This document shows, piece after piece, positions 1-8,019 of a stretch of 64,000 nucleotides of DNA. The stretch's first letter is position 1; every line of letters starts with the position of its first letter. The position numbers and the translations under genes are program-made. Origin of the DNA: Brachybacterium endophyticum (lineage in GTDB: Bacteria > Actinomycetota > Actinomycetes > Actinomycetales > Dermabacteraceae); NCBI RefSeq assembly GCF_003130585.1, contig NZ_QFKX01000002.1:1-64000 (forward strand), read 5' to 3'. Under the pieces are notes generated by a model. It had not been told where the DNA came from and searched no databases. It worked only from the letters and a program-made list of their open reading frames with translations.

Positions 1-46
1 GGTACTGCACTCGGAAGGGTGTGGGAGAGTAGGTCGCCGCCGGACA
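1..46 (+). rRNA. rrf: 5S ribosomal RNA, 3' end only
   Basis: The first 46 bases match the conserved 3' third of actinobacterial 5S rRNA: a GGTACTGC segment, the GTGGGAGAGTAGGTC segment and the closing CCGCCGGACA. The 5' part lies outside the window. The exact 3' end could differ by one or two bases. A terminator starts 15 bases later, as expected at the end of an rRNA operon. Confidence 0.85.
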
Positions 47-60
47 TTCTTTGTGAAGGA

Positions 61-148
61 AAGGGGTTGTGGCTCGTCACGGGCTGCTCCCGCCACCAGG
101 TTTCCTGGTGGTGGTCGAGCGCGGTGACGAGCCACAACCCCTTTTTTC
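61..148 (+). terminator. rRNA operon terminator with nested hairpin
   Basis: A perfect 20-bp inverted repeat (61-80 with 124-143) is followed by a T run at 142-147, the classical intrinsic terminator layout. A second perfect 8-bp hairpin with a TTT loop (93-100 with 104-111) sits inside the outer loop. It follows the 5S rRNA and would stop the rRNA operon before the sugar-binding protein gene. Confidence 0.9.
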
Positions 149-547
149 ATGCCGTTTTCCCCTCGTGCTGTCTTCCCCTCGGCGTACCGCGCGCTGCGGG
201 ACAGTACTCGTGGCGCTTGAGTGCTCTGTCTGCATTGCTCCTGATCACGTCACCTCAGGACGCGGGCTCGATGAAGAGCTGTGCCGCTAGGGATCGGTGC
301 GCGCCGTCGACGGCGCCCGGCTCCGCTGAGCGGGTCTTTACACGTTTCAACACCTGCTCTACGGTGTTCCGCATGCCATGCGATCCCTCGCGTCCGCCAC
401 GACGGAAGGCGCTTCCCCGTGGGTGGTGTCGTCTCGCCTCCGTCGGACCGCTCCCCAGGGGCCTGTTCCCTGCGCTGTGAGGCGTGCTGTTGCGCGTGAC
501 GGCTCAAGGGCCTCGCGCCGCCGCTCCCATCGATCGAAGGAGATCCC
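149..547 (+). other. 400-bp non-coding leader before the first binding-protein gene
   Basis: I see no convincing gene here. The open frames on both strands lack recognisable protein character and run antisense or out of frame into the binding-protein gene. The stretch holds a candidate promoter near 337-365, a LacI-type half-site, and the ribosome binding site AAGGAG at 539-544 just before the TTG start. Confidence 0.6.
337..365 (+). promoter_or_regulatory. Candidate promoter with LacI-type half-site
   Basis: TTTACA (337-342) and TACGGT (360-365) are separated by 17 bases. The spacer contains CGTTTCA (343-349), the right half of the LacI-family palindrome TGAAACGTTTCA. TACGGT recurs as the proposed -10 of the rhamnose operon at 28221-28226. 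Assignment is by eye. Confidence 0.45.
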
Positions 548-1855
548 TTGCCCTCTCGTCGTTCCCTGCTCGCCCTGCCGGCCGCCGTGCTGGTGTCGTC
601 GGGGCTCGCTGCCTGCGGGCCCAACATGCCCTCCGGTTCCGGGGGCGGCGCAGGTGGGGCGTCGGACGAGGGGTCCCTGCGCTTCGCGTGGTGGGGGAAC
701 GCTGTCCGCGACGACCTGACGCGCGAGGCGATCTCCACGTATGCGAAGGAGACCCCGGACCTGGCGATCGCGGGCGAGCCCACCGACTGGACGGGCTACT
801 GGGACAAGCTCGCCACCCAGGTCGCCGGTGGGGAGGTCCCCGACATCCTGCAGATGGACGAGGCCTATCTGAGCGAGTACTCGAGCCGCGGCATCCTGCT
901 GGATCTCGGTGACACCGCCATCGACACCGCCGAGTTCGAGTCCTCCGCCGTGGATGCAGGGAAGGTGGACGGCCGGCTCTTCGCGCTCAACGCCGGCGTC
1001 AACGCCCCCGTGCTGCTGGCGAACCCCGAGGTCTTCCGTGCTGCGGGTGCGGAGATGCCGGACGACTCCACCTGGACGTGGGACGACCTGCTCGAGACGT
1101 CCGCTGCGATCACGAAGGCCACTCCTGACGGGACCTACGGCGTCCAGCAGCTCGGCGCCGCGGGCGACCCCTCCCTGAGCGTCTACCTCCGCCAGTTGGG
1201 CGTGGAGAAGTTCGACGGCGAAGGCCTGGGCTTCTCGGCGGACCACCTCGAGCAGTGGATGGACTACTCGCTCCGCCTGCAGAGCTCGAAGGCGTCCCCT
1301 GGCGCCTCTCTCGCCGTGGAGGAGACGGGCAAGGCTGTCGATCAGACGCTGTTCGCCACCGGGAAGTGCGCTCTGGCGTCCGCGTGGTCGAACCAGGTCG
1401 TCAGCAACGACCAGGCCCTGGACGGGGCGGTGAAGGTGCTGAGGCTGCCCTCCATGACCGGGTCGGCCCGGGACGTGCAGCTCTGGTACAAGGCCTCGAT
1501 GTACTTCTGCGCCTCCGCCCGGTCGTCCCAGCAGAGCGCCGCGACGGCCTTCCTCGACTGGCTCGTCAATTCGCCGGACGCCGGGCGGATCCTCGTCGCC
1601 GAACGCGGGGTCCCTGCCAACCTCTCCGTGCGCGAGGAGATCCGTGGAGACCTCTCCGGTGCCGACCTCAAGGCCGTCGACTTCATCGAGTCCATCGCCG
1701 ACGAGCTCGGTGATCCCCCGCCCATCACCCCGCCCGGTGGGACCGCCGTGAGCGATGCATTGGGGCGACACATGGAGGACGTCCTGTTCGGCAGGACGAG
1801 CCCTCCCGAGGCGAGCGAGGCGGCCGTGACCGAAGCCGCCGGGCAGCTCGGCTGA
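548..1855 (+). CDS. Extracellular sugar-binding lipoprotein of a CUT1 ABC importer (copy 1)
   Basis: This 435-residue protein begins with a short Arg-rich n-region and a hydrophobic segment ending in the lipobox LAAC, so Cys23 should be lipidated and anchor it on the outer face of the membrane. A Gly/Ser-rich linker follows, then a family 1 solute-binding fold containing WWGN near the mature N-terminus and SPGASLAVEE in the middle. The start is TTG with AAGGAG just upstream. It is clearly paralogous to the next gene over its whole length. It has no permease directly beside it, so it probably shares the permeases at 3450-5298, or is a diverging spare copy with another ligand preference. The ligand is not visible from sequence; the neighbourhood suggests pectin-derived oligosaccharides. 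Confidence 0.85.
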   Translation: MPSRRSLLALPAAVLVSSGLAACGPNMPSGSGGGAGGASDEGSLRFAWWGNAVRDDLTREAISTYAKETPDLAIAGEPTDWTGYWDKLATQVAGGEVPDILQMDEAYLSEYSSRGILLDLGDTAIDTAEFESSAVDAGKVDGRLFALNAGVNAPVLLANPEVFRAAGAEMPDDSTWTWDDLLETSAAITKATPDGTYGVQQLGAAGDPSLSVYLRQLGVEKFDGEGLGFSADHLEQWMDYSLRLQSSKASPGASLAVEETGKAVDQTLFATGKCALASAWSNQVVSNDQALDGAVKVLRLPSMTGSARDVQLWYKASMYFCASARSSQQSAATAFLDWLVNSPDAGRILVAERGVPANLSVREEIRGDLSGADLKAVDFIESIADELGDPPPITPPGGTAVSDALGRHMEDVLFGRTSPPEASEAAVTEAAGQLG

Positions 1856-1941
1856 GAGCGTGAACGGCTCGACGCGGCGCCGGTCGTCTACCCGGTGGAC
1901 AGCGCTATCCCAGGTCACGAGGTCGTGGTGTTGCGACCGGA

Positions 1942-1981
1942 TGAGAACGTTTGCACAACAGGGGGTCCGTCTGCCTAGAAT
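1942..1981 (+). promoter_or_regulatory. Candidate promoter overlapped by a LacI-type operator
   Basis: TGAGAACGTTTGCA (1942-1955) is an imperfect palindrome around CG (5 of 7 pairs) of the LacI/GalR type. TTGCAC (1951-1956) could be a -35 and TAGAAT (1976-1981) a -10, with a long 19-base spacer. It lies in the 266-base gap between the two binding-protein genes and would allow the second gene and its permeases to be transcribed and repressed separately. Confidence 0.45.
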
Positions 1982-2121
1982 CGCGATCTCTCGTGTGACC
2001 CGGGTCTCCCGGCGCGTGCGGCAGGCAGTGACGCCCCCGCACACCCGACGGACCCTGCCCCGCCTCCACCCGTTCAGCAGTCCAGCACCCGGGGATCCGT
2101 CCCCTGATCGAAGGAGATCAC

Positions 2122-3420
2122 GTGCCTACTCGACGCCAAGCCCTCGGCCTGTCCCTGACCGTCCCCGCCCTCTGGGGCCTCGCCGCCTGCGGCCCGAACC
2201 AGTCCAGCAGCTCCTCCGGTGGCGGGGGTGCGGGATCCCTGCGCTTCATGTGGTGGGGCAACGCGATCCGCGACGACCTGACCCGCAAGGCCATCGACGC
2301 CTACAAGGACGTCCAGCCGGATCTGACGATCTCGGGGGAGCCGGCCGACTGGTCGGGGTACTGGGACAAGCTCGCCACCCAGGTCGCCGGCGGTGACATG
2401 CCCGAGGTGATCCAGATGGACGAGAAGTACCTCAGCGAGTACGGCAACCGCGGAGCCCTTCTCGAGCTGGCGGACGCCGGCCTGGACACGAGCGATTTCG
2501 AGGACACCTCGGTCAAGGCCGGCGAGGTGCCCGACAAGGGCCTGCTCGCCATCAACGCCGGCGTCAACACGCCCGTCCTGCTGGCGAACCCCGCCGTCTT
2601 CGAGAAGGCCGGGGTCGACCTGCCCGATGACACGACATGGACCTGGGACGATCTGATCGACCGGGCCACGCGGATCACCGAGAAGAGTGCGAAGGGCGTC
2701 TACGGCATCCAGCAGATCGGGCTGGTCCAGGCCACCTTCCAGGTCTACATGCGCCAGTTCGGCAAGGACCAGTACGCCACCGACGGCGCCGGCTTCTCGG
2801 CCGAGGACGCCGAGGAGTTCTTCGCCTACGCCCAGAAGCTGCAGGACACCAAGGCCTCGCCCGGCGCCTCCCTCGCCGTCGAGGAGGCCGGCCAGTCCGT
2901 GGACCAGTCGATGTTCTCCACCGGGAAGACCGCCATGCAGGTCGCCTGGTCGAACCAGGTGGTCGCCTTCGACGCCGCCGCCGGCGGGGACGTGCGCGTG
3001 CTGCGCATGCCGTCGATGACCGGCCGGGCCGCCGATGCCCAGCTCTGGTACAAGGCCTCGATGTACTTCGCCGTGGCCGCGAAGGCGTCCGATCCGAAGC
3101 AGGCCGTCGCGTTCGTGGACTGGCTGGTGAACTCGCCGGATGCCGGCAAGCAGCTGCTCGCCGAGCGCGGTGTCCCCGCGAACCTCGAGGTCCGCAAGGC
3201 CATCGAGGGCGACCTCACGGAGTCCGACCGCAAGGCCGTGGACTTCATCGAGGACATCGCCGGGGAGCTCGGCGAGACACCGGTGATCACCCCGCAGGGC
3301 GGCGGCGAGTTCGAGGACATCCTCAAGCGCTGCGGGGAGGACCTGCTGTTCGGTCGCCAGGACGCGAAGGCCGCCGGCAAGGCGCTGCTCGACCAGCTCA
3401 CCTCCGCGATCTCCGTCTGA
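2122..3420 (+). CDS. Extracellular sugar-binding lipoprotein of a CUT1 ABC importer (copy 2)
   Basis: This 432-residue protein has a twin-Arg-containing n-region, a hydrophobic core and lipobox LAAC with Cys23, then a Ser/Gly linker and the same solute-binding fold as copy 1. Shared blocks include WWGNA, SGYWDKLATQVAGG-type sequence, NAGVN and SPGASLAVEEAG. The start is GTG with AAGGAG at 2111-2116; the ten bases GAAGGAGATC precede both copies, so the duplication included the translation signal. It ends 29 bases before the first permease and is the more obvious partner of that permease pair. The likely ligand is an oligosaccharide from pectin, inferred from the neighbours. Confidence 0.9.
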   Translation: MPTRRQALGLSLTVPALWGLAACGPNQSSSSSGGGGAGSLRFMWWGNAIRDDLTRKAIDAYKDVQPDLTISGEPADWSGYWDKLATQVAGGDMPEVIQMDEKYLSEYGNRGALLELADAGLDTSDFEDTSVKAGEVPDKGLLAINAGVNTPVLLANPAVFEKAGVDLPDDTTWTWDDLIDRATRITEKSAKGVYGIQQIGLVQATFQVYMRQFGKDQYATDGAGFSAEDAEEFFAYAQKLQDTKASPGASLAVEEAGQSVDQSMFSTGKTAMQVAWSNQVVAFDAAAGGDVRVLRMPSMTGRAADAQLWYKASMYFAVAAKASDPKQAVAFVDWLVNSPDAGKQLLAERGVPANLEVRKAIEGDLTESDRKAVDFIEDIAGELGETPVITPQGGGEFEDILKRCGEDLLFGRQDAKAAGKALLDQLTSAISV

Positions 3421-3449
3421 GACCCCCGCACCCAGCAGGAAGGACCCCC

Positions 3450-4388
3450 ATGAGTGCACTCGGCGAACTCGCCACCATGGCGAAGACCCGACGCAGAGGC
3501 GGTGTGAAGGAGAAGCACCCCGACAACAAGCCGGCGCTCGCGTTCATGCTGCCGTGGCTGCTGGGGCTTCTCGGCATCACGCTGCTGCCGATGATCGCCT
3601 CGCTGTACCTCTCGTTCACCGACTACAGCCTGCTGGCCGCACCCCGGTGGATCGGGCTGCAGAACTTCGTGGACATGTTCCACGACGCCCGCCTGATGAG
3701 CTCGCTCAAGGTCACCCTGATCTACGTGGTCGTCGGCGTCCCGCTGCAGCTCGCCCTCGCGCTCGCCCTCGCGGTCCTGCTGAACGAGGGCCTGAAGGGG
3801 CTGTCCTTCTACCGCTCGATCTTCTACCTGCCCTCGCTGCTGGGCGGGTCGGTCGCGATCGCGATCCTCTGGCGCCAGATGTTCGGCACCGGAGGACTCG
3901 TCAACCAGTTCCTGGGGATGCTCGGGCTGACGAACCTGCCGGGCTGGATCTCCGACCCCTCGACGGCGCTGGGCACGATCATCCTGCTGCACGTGTGGAC
4001 GTTCGGCTCGCCGATGATCATCTTCCTCGCCGGTCTCCGGCAGATCCCCCAGATGTACTACGAGGCTGCCGCGGTGGACGGCGCGACGAGGTGGAGCCGC
4101 TTCCTGCGCATCACGCTCCCGCTGCTGACGCCGATCATCTTCTTCAACCTCGTGCTCCAGGTGATCAACGCCTTCCAGTCCTTCACGCAGGCGTTCGTGG
4201 TCTCCGGGGGCACCGGAGGACCGTCGGACTCGACCCTCTTCTACACGCTGTACCTCTACCAGAAGGGGTTCACCCAGTTCGACATGGGCTACGCCTCGGC
4301 GATGGCCTGGCTGCTGCTGGTGATCGTCGCGCTCTTCACCGCCGTCAACTTCCTCGTCTCCAAGTTCTGGGTGTTCTACGATGACTGA
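3450..4388 (+). CDS. Sugar ABC transporter permease, MalF/UgpA type
   Basis: This 312-residue inner-membrane protein has about six hydrophobic segments and a binding-protein-dependent transport (MetI-like) domain. The EAA loop, which docks the ATPase, reads EAAAVDGATRW near residue 210. The start is the ATG preceded by AGGAAGGA; the frame stays open further upstream, but that part only shadows the binding-protein gene. It overlaps the next permease by 8 bases, which suggests coupled translation. With 2122-3420 and 4381-5298 it forms a CUT1 importer without its own ATPase. Confidence 0.93.
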   Translation: MSALGELATMAKTRRRGGVKEKHPDNKPALAFMLPWLLGLLGITLLPMIASLYLSFTDYSLLAAPRWIGLQNFVDMFHDARLMSSLKVTLIYVVVGVPLQLALALALAVLLNEGLKGLSFYRSIFYLPSLLGGSVAIAILWRQMFGTGGLVNQFLGMLGLTNLPGWISDPSTALGTIILLHVWTFGSPMIIFLAGLRQIPQMYYEAAAVDGATRWSRFLRITLPLLTPIIFFNLVLQVINAFQSFTQAFVVSGGTGGPSDSTLFYTLYLYQKGFTQFDMGYASAMAWLLLVIVALFTAVNFLVSKFWVFYDD

Positions 4389-5298
4389 CCAGCTCACGAC
4401 CCCCGCCCCGTCGGCCGTCACCACCCCGGCGCCGGCGCCGGCCAACGCCTCCACCCTGCGCCGGCGACGCACACGCCGCGTCGGCCCGGTCGTCCGCCAC
4501 GCGATCCTGATCATCGCCTCGCTGGTCATGATCTACCCGCTGCTGTGGATGGTGGTCAGCTCCCTGCGCCCCAACAGCGAGATCTTCCGCAACCCGGGCC
4601 TTCTGCCCATCCGCTTCAACGTCGAGAACTACGTCAACGGCTGGCACGCGCTCGCCCAGCCCTTCTCGCACTACCTGCTGAACTCGACGTTCCTGGTGCT
4701 GGGCTGCGTGGTCGGCAACGTCATCGCCTGCTCGCTGACCGCCTACGCCTTCGCCCGGCTGCGGTTCTGGGGGCGCAACATCGCGTTCGCGGTCATGCTG
4801 ATGACCCTCATGCTGCCGATCCACGTGGTGATCGTGCCGCAGTACATCATGTTCTCCCAGACCGGATGGGTGAACACGATGCTGCCGCTGATCCTGCCGA
4901 AGTTCCTGGCCACCGACGCCTTCTTCGTCTTCCTCATGGTGCAGTTCATCCGCGGCATCCCGAAGGAGCTCGACGAGGCGGCGCGCATCGACGGCTGCGG
5001 GCACTTCCGGATCTTCTTCCGGGTGATCATGCCGCTGATGACCCCGGCCATCGCCACCACCGTCATCTTCACCTTCATGTGGATGTGGAACGACTTCTTC
5101 GGCTCCCTCATCTACCTCACCACCCCGGACAACTTCACCGTCCCGCTCGCCCTGCGCGCCTTCCTCGACTCGCAGGGCACCTCGGACTGGGGCGCCATGT
5201 TCGCCATGTCCGTGCTGTCCCTGGTCCCCCTGTTCATCGTGTTCCTGTTCGGTCAGCGGTTCCTGATCCGCGGCTTCGCGACCACCGGCATCAAGTGA
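4381..5298 (+). CDS. Sugar ABC transporter permease, MalG/UgpE type
   Basis: This 305-residue protein has a Pro/Ala/Thr-rich cytoplasmic N-terminus of about 35 residues followed by six hydrophobic segments. It ends in GFATTGIK, the ending typical of CUT1 MalG-like permeases. The EAA loop is EAARIDGCGHF, near residue 200. It overlaps the preceding permease by 8 bases and lies 43 bases before the first oxidoreductase gene. No ATP-binding subunit follows; an ATPase shared between importers, as MsiK or MsmX does elsewhere, would have to be encoded outside the window. Confidence 0.93.
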   Translation: MTDQLTTPAPSAVTTPAPAPANASTLRRRRTRRVGPVVRHAILIIASLVMIYPLLWMVVSSLRPNSEIFRNPGLLPIRFNVENYVNGWHALAQPFSHYLLNSTFLVLGCVVGNVIACSLTAYAFARLRFWGRNIAFAVMLMTLMLPIHVVIVPQYIMFSQTGWVNTMLPLILPKFLATDAFFVFLMVQFIRGIPKELDEAARIDGCGHFRIFFRVIMPLMTPAIATTVIFTFMWMWNDFFGSLIYLTTPDNFTVPLALRAFLDSQGTSDWGAMFAMSVLSLVPLFIVFLFGQRFLIRGFATTGIK

Positions 5299-5341
5299 CC
5301 CCCGTCGTCCCACCGTCCCCGACCCCGTGGAAGGACCCTGC

Positions 5342-6751
5342 ATGACCACGCGCTACGGTCTGATCGGCACCGGTCACCGCGCCCAGATGTACATCGATGC
5401 GATCACCGGCCCCCATGCCGACGTCGCCGAGCTCGTCGCCCTGTTCGACACGAACCCCGGGCGCATGCAGCACTACCGCGAGCACCACCCGGCCCTCGCC
5501 GACGTGCCCACCCGCGGACCCGAGCACCTCGAGGAGACCATCGCCGAACTCGGCATCGAGCGCATGATCATCACCTCGATGGACCGCTTCCACGCCGAGC
5601 ACATCGTGCGCAGCCTCGAGGCCGGGGCCGACGTGATCGTCGAGAAGCCGCTGACGATCGACGCCCCGAAGGCCCGCGAGATCGCCGAGGCCGCCGAGCG
5701 CACCGGCCGCAGCGTGACGGTCACCTTCAACTACCGTTACTCCCCGCGCAACAGCGCCCTGCGCGAGGTGATCGCCGACGGACGCATCGGCACCCCGCTC
5801 TCCATGGTCTTCGAATGGGTGCTCGACACCGCCCACGGCGCCGACTACTTCCGGCGCTGGCACCGGGACAAGGCGAACTCGGGCGGACTCTTCGTGCACA
5901 AGGCTTCCCACCACTTCGACCTCGCCTCCTGGTGGGTCGACGCCTACCCGCAGCGCGTCTACGCCCGCGGCGGCGTGCGGTTCTACGGCGCCGAGGCCGC
6001 GGCCCGGCGAGGCGTCACCGCTCCCGCCGAGCGCGGCACCCACGACGGACCGCACGGCCCCTTCGAGCTGGACCTGCGCAGCGACCCCCGCCTGAAGGAG
6101 CTCTACCTCGACCAGGAGCAGCACGACGGGTACCGCCGCGACCAGGACGTCTTCTCCGCCGGGGTGACCACCGAGGACAACCTGACGGCGATCGTCGACT
6201 ACGACAGCGGGCTCACCCTCACCTACGCGCTGACCGCGCACAGTCCCTGGGAGGGCTACCGCGTCGCCGTGAACGGCACCGAGGGCAGGGTCGAGCTCGA
6301 GGTCGTCGAGCGCACCGCCGTGCTCAGGGACCGCGAGGACGGCGTCGCGGCCGACGGGGAGACGGGAGACGCACGCGGCGAGGCGGTCGTCGACCCCAGC
6401 GCGGTGCGCGTGGCCGACGAGGGCGACGGAGCGCGCCACGCGGGCGAGCGCCTCGTCCTGCAGCGTCACTTCGAGGCCGCGCAGGAGGTCGAGATCCCGC
6501 GCGGCGAGGGAGCGCACGGCGGCGGCGACGCCCTCATGCTCGCCGAGGTCTTCCGGGGACGTGGAGCCGGTGCCGGGGACGGGGCAGGTGCCGATCTCGG
6601 TGTCGACGACGGGACGGGAGGTGACCCGCTGGGGCGGGCCGCCGACTGGCACGACGGTCTGCGCGCGATCTCCATCGGCGTCTGCGGCAATGCGTCGATC
6701 GAGACCGGCCGGCCGATCGACGTCGAGACCTTCATGGGCATCGACCGATGA
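5342..6751 (+). CDS. Gfo/Idh/MocA family oxidoreductase
   Basis: This 469-residue protein starts with a Rossmann segment (YGLIGTGHRAQMY, GxGxxA-like) and carries the family's EKP motif (VEKPLTID, near residue 100), whose Lys contacts cofactor and substrate. The C-terminal half is the alpha/beta dimer and substrate domain. At 469 residues it is longer than the usual 330-400 because of insertions near residues 215-240 and 330-400. I chose the ATG after GGAAGGACC rather than the upstream GTG. It overlaps the next oxidoreductase by four bases. Such enzymes oxidise or reduce sugar hydroxyls with NAD(P); the substrate is unknown, and an uronate or unsaturated sugar derivative would suit the locus. 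Confidence 0.85.
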   Translation: MTTRYGLIGTGHRAQMYIDAITGPHADVAELVALFDTNPGRMQHYREHHPALADVPTRGPEHLEETIAELGIERMIITSMDRFHAEHIVRSLEAGADVIVEKPLTIDAPKAREIAEAAERTGRSVTVTFNYRYSPRNSALREVIADGRIGTPLSMVFEWVLDTAHGADYFRRWHRDKANSGGLFVHKASHHFDLASWWVDAYPQRVYARGGVRFYGAEAAARRGVTAPAERGTHDGPHGPFELDLRSDPRLKELYLDQEQHDGYRRDQDVFSAGVTTEDNLTAIVDYDSGLTLTYALTAHSPWEGYRVAVNGTEGRVELEVVERTAVLRDREDGVAADGETGDARGEAVVDPSAVRVADEGDGARHAGERLVLQRHFEAAQEVEIPRGEGAHGGGDALMLAEVFRGRGAGAGDGAGADLGVDDGTGGDPLGRAADWHDGLRAISIGVCGNASIETGRPIDVETFMGIDR

Positions 6752-8019
6752 GCGCGGATCGCGCCGCAGGGCACGGAGGATCCGGTGGCCGTCCGCTCGC
6801 GCTGATCGGCACCCGCGGCTTCGGCGCCGTGCACCTTGAGCAGATGGCCCCTCTGCGCGAGAGCGGGCGGATCCGCCTGGTCGGCGTCGTCGACGTCGCC
6901 GAGCCCGACCCCGGGATCGGCGCCCCGTGGTTCCCGACCCTCGATGCCCTGCTCGAGGGCGCCGAGGAACGCCCCGAGATCCTGGTCGTCGCGACCCCCA
7001 TCACCACCCATGCCGACCTCGCCCTCGCCGGTCTCGCCGCCGGCTGCCACCTCTACCTCGAGAAACCGCCCGTTCCCTCCCTCGCCGACCACGCCCAGGT
7101 GTTGCACGAGGCACGCAGGACCGGGCGCAGCGTCCAGGTCGGCTTCCAGGCGCGCGGCGGAGGAGGCGCGACCCGGATGCGCGAGCTGCTCGCCACCGGG
7201 GCGCTCGGCGAGGTCCGCAGCGTCGACGCCTACGGCGCCTGGCTCCGCGACCGCGCCTACTACGCGCGCAGCCCCTGGGCAGGCCGGCGCCGGATGGACG
7301 GTCGACGCGTGGCCGACGGGGTCGCCACCAACCCCCTCGCCCATGCCGTCGACCTCGCACTCCTGACCGCGGGGATCACCCGTGCCGCCGACATCGGGGT
7401 CATCACCAGCGAACTGCGCCGCGCCCACGACATCGAGGCCGACGACACCACCTATCTGCGCGTGGATCCCGTCGGCGCTGCCGGTCCGGTGGACCCCAGC
7501 GGCACGATGAGCCCCGCTCCCTTCGTCCACGCCGCTCTGACCACCACCGCCCCCGTCCAGGAGGAGCCATGGATCCAGATCCGGGGCGACCAGGGGCGTG
7601 CACGGCTCGAGTACACGACCGACCGTCTCGAGATCGTCGATGCCTCGGGGCGCGCCACCGAGGAGCGCTTCGGCCGCGAGAGCCTGCTGGAGAACCTCCT
7701 GGACCACCTGGACGATCCTGCCGTGGCGCTGCTGTCGCCGCTCGAGAGCACCGAGGCCTTCACGACCGTCCTCGAGGCGACCCAGTCGGGTCCCGATCCT
7801 CGGCCCATCGACGCCGAGCACGTGACCTGGGAGGGCGAGGGGGCGGCGGCTCATCCCCTGGTCCACGACGTCGAGGACTGGATGACGCGCGCTCTGGACG
7901 CCGGCGAGCCCTTCAGCCGCATCGGCGCTCCCTTCGCCGATCCCACGGCGATTCACCAGACCGACCCGTCGACCCTCGGGATCGACACACACCGAACCAC
8001 CGGAGGAGATGCCCGATGA
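6748..8019 (+). CDS. Gfo/Idh/MocA family oxidoreductase
   Basis: This 423-residue protein has an N-terminal NAD(P)-binding fold (LIGTRGFGAVHL) with the EKP motif YLEKPPVPS near residue 110. The second domain contains the region VATNPLAHAVDLAL, where these enzymes usually place a catalytic His (here in AHAVD). It starts inside the stop of the preceding oxidoreductase (ATGA) and its own stop overlaps the uxaE start in the same way, so the three genes are translationally coupled. It is only distantly similar to its upstream neighbour. Substrate unknown; its place beside uronate enzymes suggests a sugar-acid or oligosaccharide oxidation. Confidence 0.85.
   Translation: MSADRAAGHGGSGGRPLALIGTRGFGAVHLEQMAPLRESGRIRLVGVVDVAEPDPGIGAPWFPTLDALLEGAEERPEILVVATPITTHADLALAGLAAGCHLYLEKPPVPSLADHAQVLHEARRTGRSVQVGFQARGGGGATRMRELLATGALGEVRSVDAYGAWLRDRAYYARSPWAGRRRMDGRRVADGVATNPLAHAVDLALLTAGITRAADIGVITSELRRAHDIEADDTTYLRVDPVGAAGPVDPSGTMSPAPFVHAALTTTAPVQEEPWIQIRGDQGRARLEYTTDRLEIVDASGRATEERFGRESLLENLLDHLDDPAVALLSPLESTEAFTTVLEATQSGPDPRPIDAEHVTWEGEGAAAHPLVHDVEDWMTRALDAGEPFSRIGAPFADPTAIHQTDPSTLGIDTHRTTGGDAR

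Noticed and set aside
93-111. Short inverted repeat considered as a separate operator
   Set aside because: It is inside the loop of the rRNA terminator and better explained as part of it.
359-2044. Long open frame of 561 codons on the minus strand opposite the first binding-protein gene
   Set aside because: Composition (Arg/Gly/Val-rich, no recognisable motif) is that of antisense to a high-GC gene, and the plus-strand gene has a lipobox, ribosome binding site and a paralogue.
2637-3449. Upstream extension of the first permease frame
   Set aside because: It overlaps the binding-protein gene in another frame and is Arg-rich without hydrophobic segments.
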